NCBI RefSeq assembly: GCF_003326795.1
Contig: NZ_JPWI01000012.1
Coordinates: 1-64,000, forward strand
DNA length: 64,000 nucleotides
Source of the DNA: Thalassospira profundimaris
GTDB lineage: Bacteria; Pseudomonadota; Alphaproteobacteria; Rhodospirillales; Thalassospiraceae
Direction: 5' to 3'
Shown here piece after piece: positions 63,230 to 64,000 of the stretch (the stretch's first letter is position 1; each line of letters opens with the position of its first letter). A program made the translations under genes and the position numbers. Under the pieces are notes generated by a model. It was not told the origin of the DNA, ran no database searches, and worked only from the letters and a program-made list of their open reading frames with translations.

Positions 63230-64000
63230 ATGAACCAGAAAATGCCAGAGCAGGCACGCATTGTAATTGTTGAGGATACATTATCGCTTGCGCGGGTGTA
63301 TCAGGACTACCTGCGTGCGGATGGTCATCTGGTTGATCATGTCGTGACGGGCGCAGATGCCATAGAACGTATGAACCAAAATCCGCCTGATGCCATGGTT
63401 CTTGACCTTGTTTTGCCCGATATGGACGGTCGCGAGGTGTTGCGCGCCGCCGCACAGATTAGTCCTGATTGCAAAGTTGTGGTGATTACGGCCCACGGGT
63501 CGGTCAATGTCGCGGTCGAGGCCATGCGTGAAGGAGCCTGGGATTTTCTGCTTAAACCGTTCACAGCAGATAAATTGCGCGAAACCGTGACCAAGGCACT
63601 GGCTGGAATGCCATCAATTTCCAACAGCCCGAACACAGATTTGGTCGAAACAGAAACCGACAAGATGTATTTCGACATCATTGGCGGTTCGGAAAACATG
63701 CGCGACATCTATCGCATTATCGAAAATGCCGCGCCAAGCCGAGCGACCGTCTTTATCACCGGAGAGTCCGGGACGGGCAAGGAGCTGGCAGCCGAAGCCA
63801 TTCACCGCCGATCCGAACGTGCAAAGGCGCCGTTCATTCCTCTTAACTGTGGTGCCATTCCCAAAGACCTTATGGAAAGCGAGATTTTCGGTCACGTCAA
63901 AGGGGCGTTTACCGGTGCCGTTTCTGATCGCGAGGGTGCGGCCCATCGGGCCGAGGGTGGAACGCTGTTTCTTGATGAAATCTGCGAGATGGATCTGGAT
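63230..64000 (+). CDS. Sigma-54-dependent response regulator, LuxO/NtrC type (3' truncated by window)
   Basis: 257 codons to the window edge with no stop. Receiver domain 1-125 (IVIVEDTLSLARVYQDYL, phosphoacceptor D59 in LDLVLPDMDG, T in TAHGS, K in LLKPF), then AAA+ sigma-54 domain with Walker A GESGTGKE, the sigma-54-contacting GAFTGA and Walker B GTLFLDEI. The C-terminal Fis-type HTH is outside. The N-terminus most resembles LuxO-like quorum regulators. Divergent from the STAS/PP2C pair, with 156 bases between them. Confidence 0.93.
   Translation, partial: MNQKMPEQARIVIVEDTLSLARVYQDYLRADGHLVDHVVTGADAIERMNQNPPDAMVLDLVLPDMDGREVLRAAAQISPDCKVVVITAHGSVNVAVEAMREGAWDFLLKPFTADKLRETVTKALAGMPSISNSPNTDLVETETDKMYFDIIGGSENMRDIYRIIENAAPSRATVFITGESGTGKELAAEAIHRRSERAKAPFIPLNCGAIPKDLMESEIFGHVKGAFTGAVSDREGAAHRAEGGTLFLDEICEMDLD

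Overview
The window looks like a chromosomal segment of a marine or soil alphaproteobacterium, most likely Rhodospirillales and plausibly Thalassospira. The strongest lineage evidence is a circularly permuted, two-piece tmRNA gene (about 47378-47705) followed by an alphaproteobacterial-type SspB. A heterotetrameric sarcosine oxidase operon, a cyoABCD-SURF1 operon and moderate-to-high GC agree. The genus is inferred; the class is well supported. I saw no insertion sequence, prophage, CRISPR array, rRNA or tRNA.

Layout. 1-4902: sarcosine oxidase soxB(partial)-D-A-G, one-carbon metabolism. 5018-8678: dienelactone hydrolase, argE-nadK, TetR. 8700-11700: a sulfur locus with a periplasmic double-rhodanese sulfurtransferase, a YeeE/YedE thiosulfate-type transporter and, translationally coupled to it, a membrane-anchored protein made almost entirely of Asn-Pro-Cys repeats. 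11712-12586: a lower-GC HNH nuclease gene preceded by a perfect hairpin. 12909-15008: DEAD-box helicase plus CspA. 15112-18867: FCD-type GntR regulator and polar amino acid ABC importer. 19047-20758: MFS exporter and YaiI. 20933-28350: a salicylaldehyde/vanillin-type aldehyde dehydrogenase in one operon with a branched-chain-type ABC importer, divergent from an AraC regulator.

28517-34334: DUF3750 protein, TspO, lipoprotein hydrolase, a COG0523 metal chaperone with a Zur-like box, and two divergent glutathione transferases. 34363-38028: an MFS/LysR pair and an MHS-family symporter. 38470-43608: cytochrome bo3 quinol oxidase with SURF1. 43709-48382: peroxiredoxin, methyltransferase, TetR, folA-thyA, tmRNA and sspB. 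48464-57789: AEC transporter, class I fumarase, DMT exporter, soluble GAF chemoreceptor-like protein, AbrB-type protein, hydrolase, and a VOC/YafY/TfoX cluster. 57956-64000: signalling block with GGDEF-EAL, TPR, a one-polypeptide HATPase-REC-PP2C partner switch with STAS antagonist, and a divergent sigma-54 response regulator cut by the window end.

The most unusual items are the NPC-repeat protein in the sulfur locus, the HATPase-REC-PP2C/STAS/sigma-54 signalling module, the two-piece tmRNA beside its proteolysis adaptor gene, and several near-perfect operator-like palindromes beside local regulators (15804, 45779, 56647, 32510) or without an obvious partner (11712, 52463).
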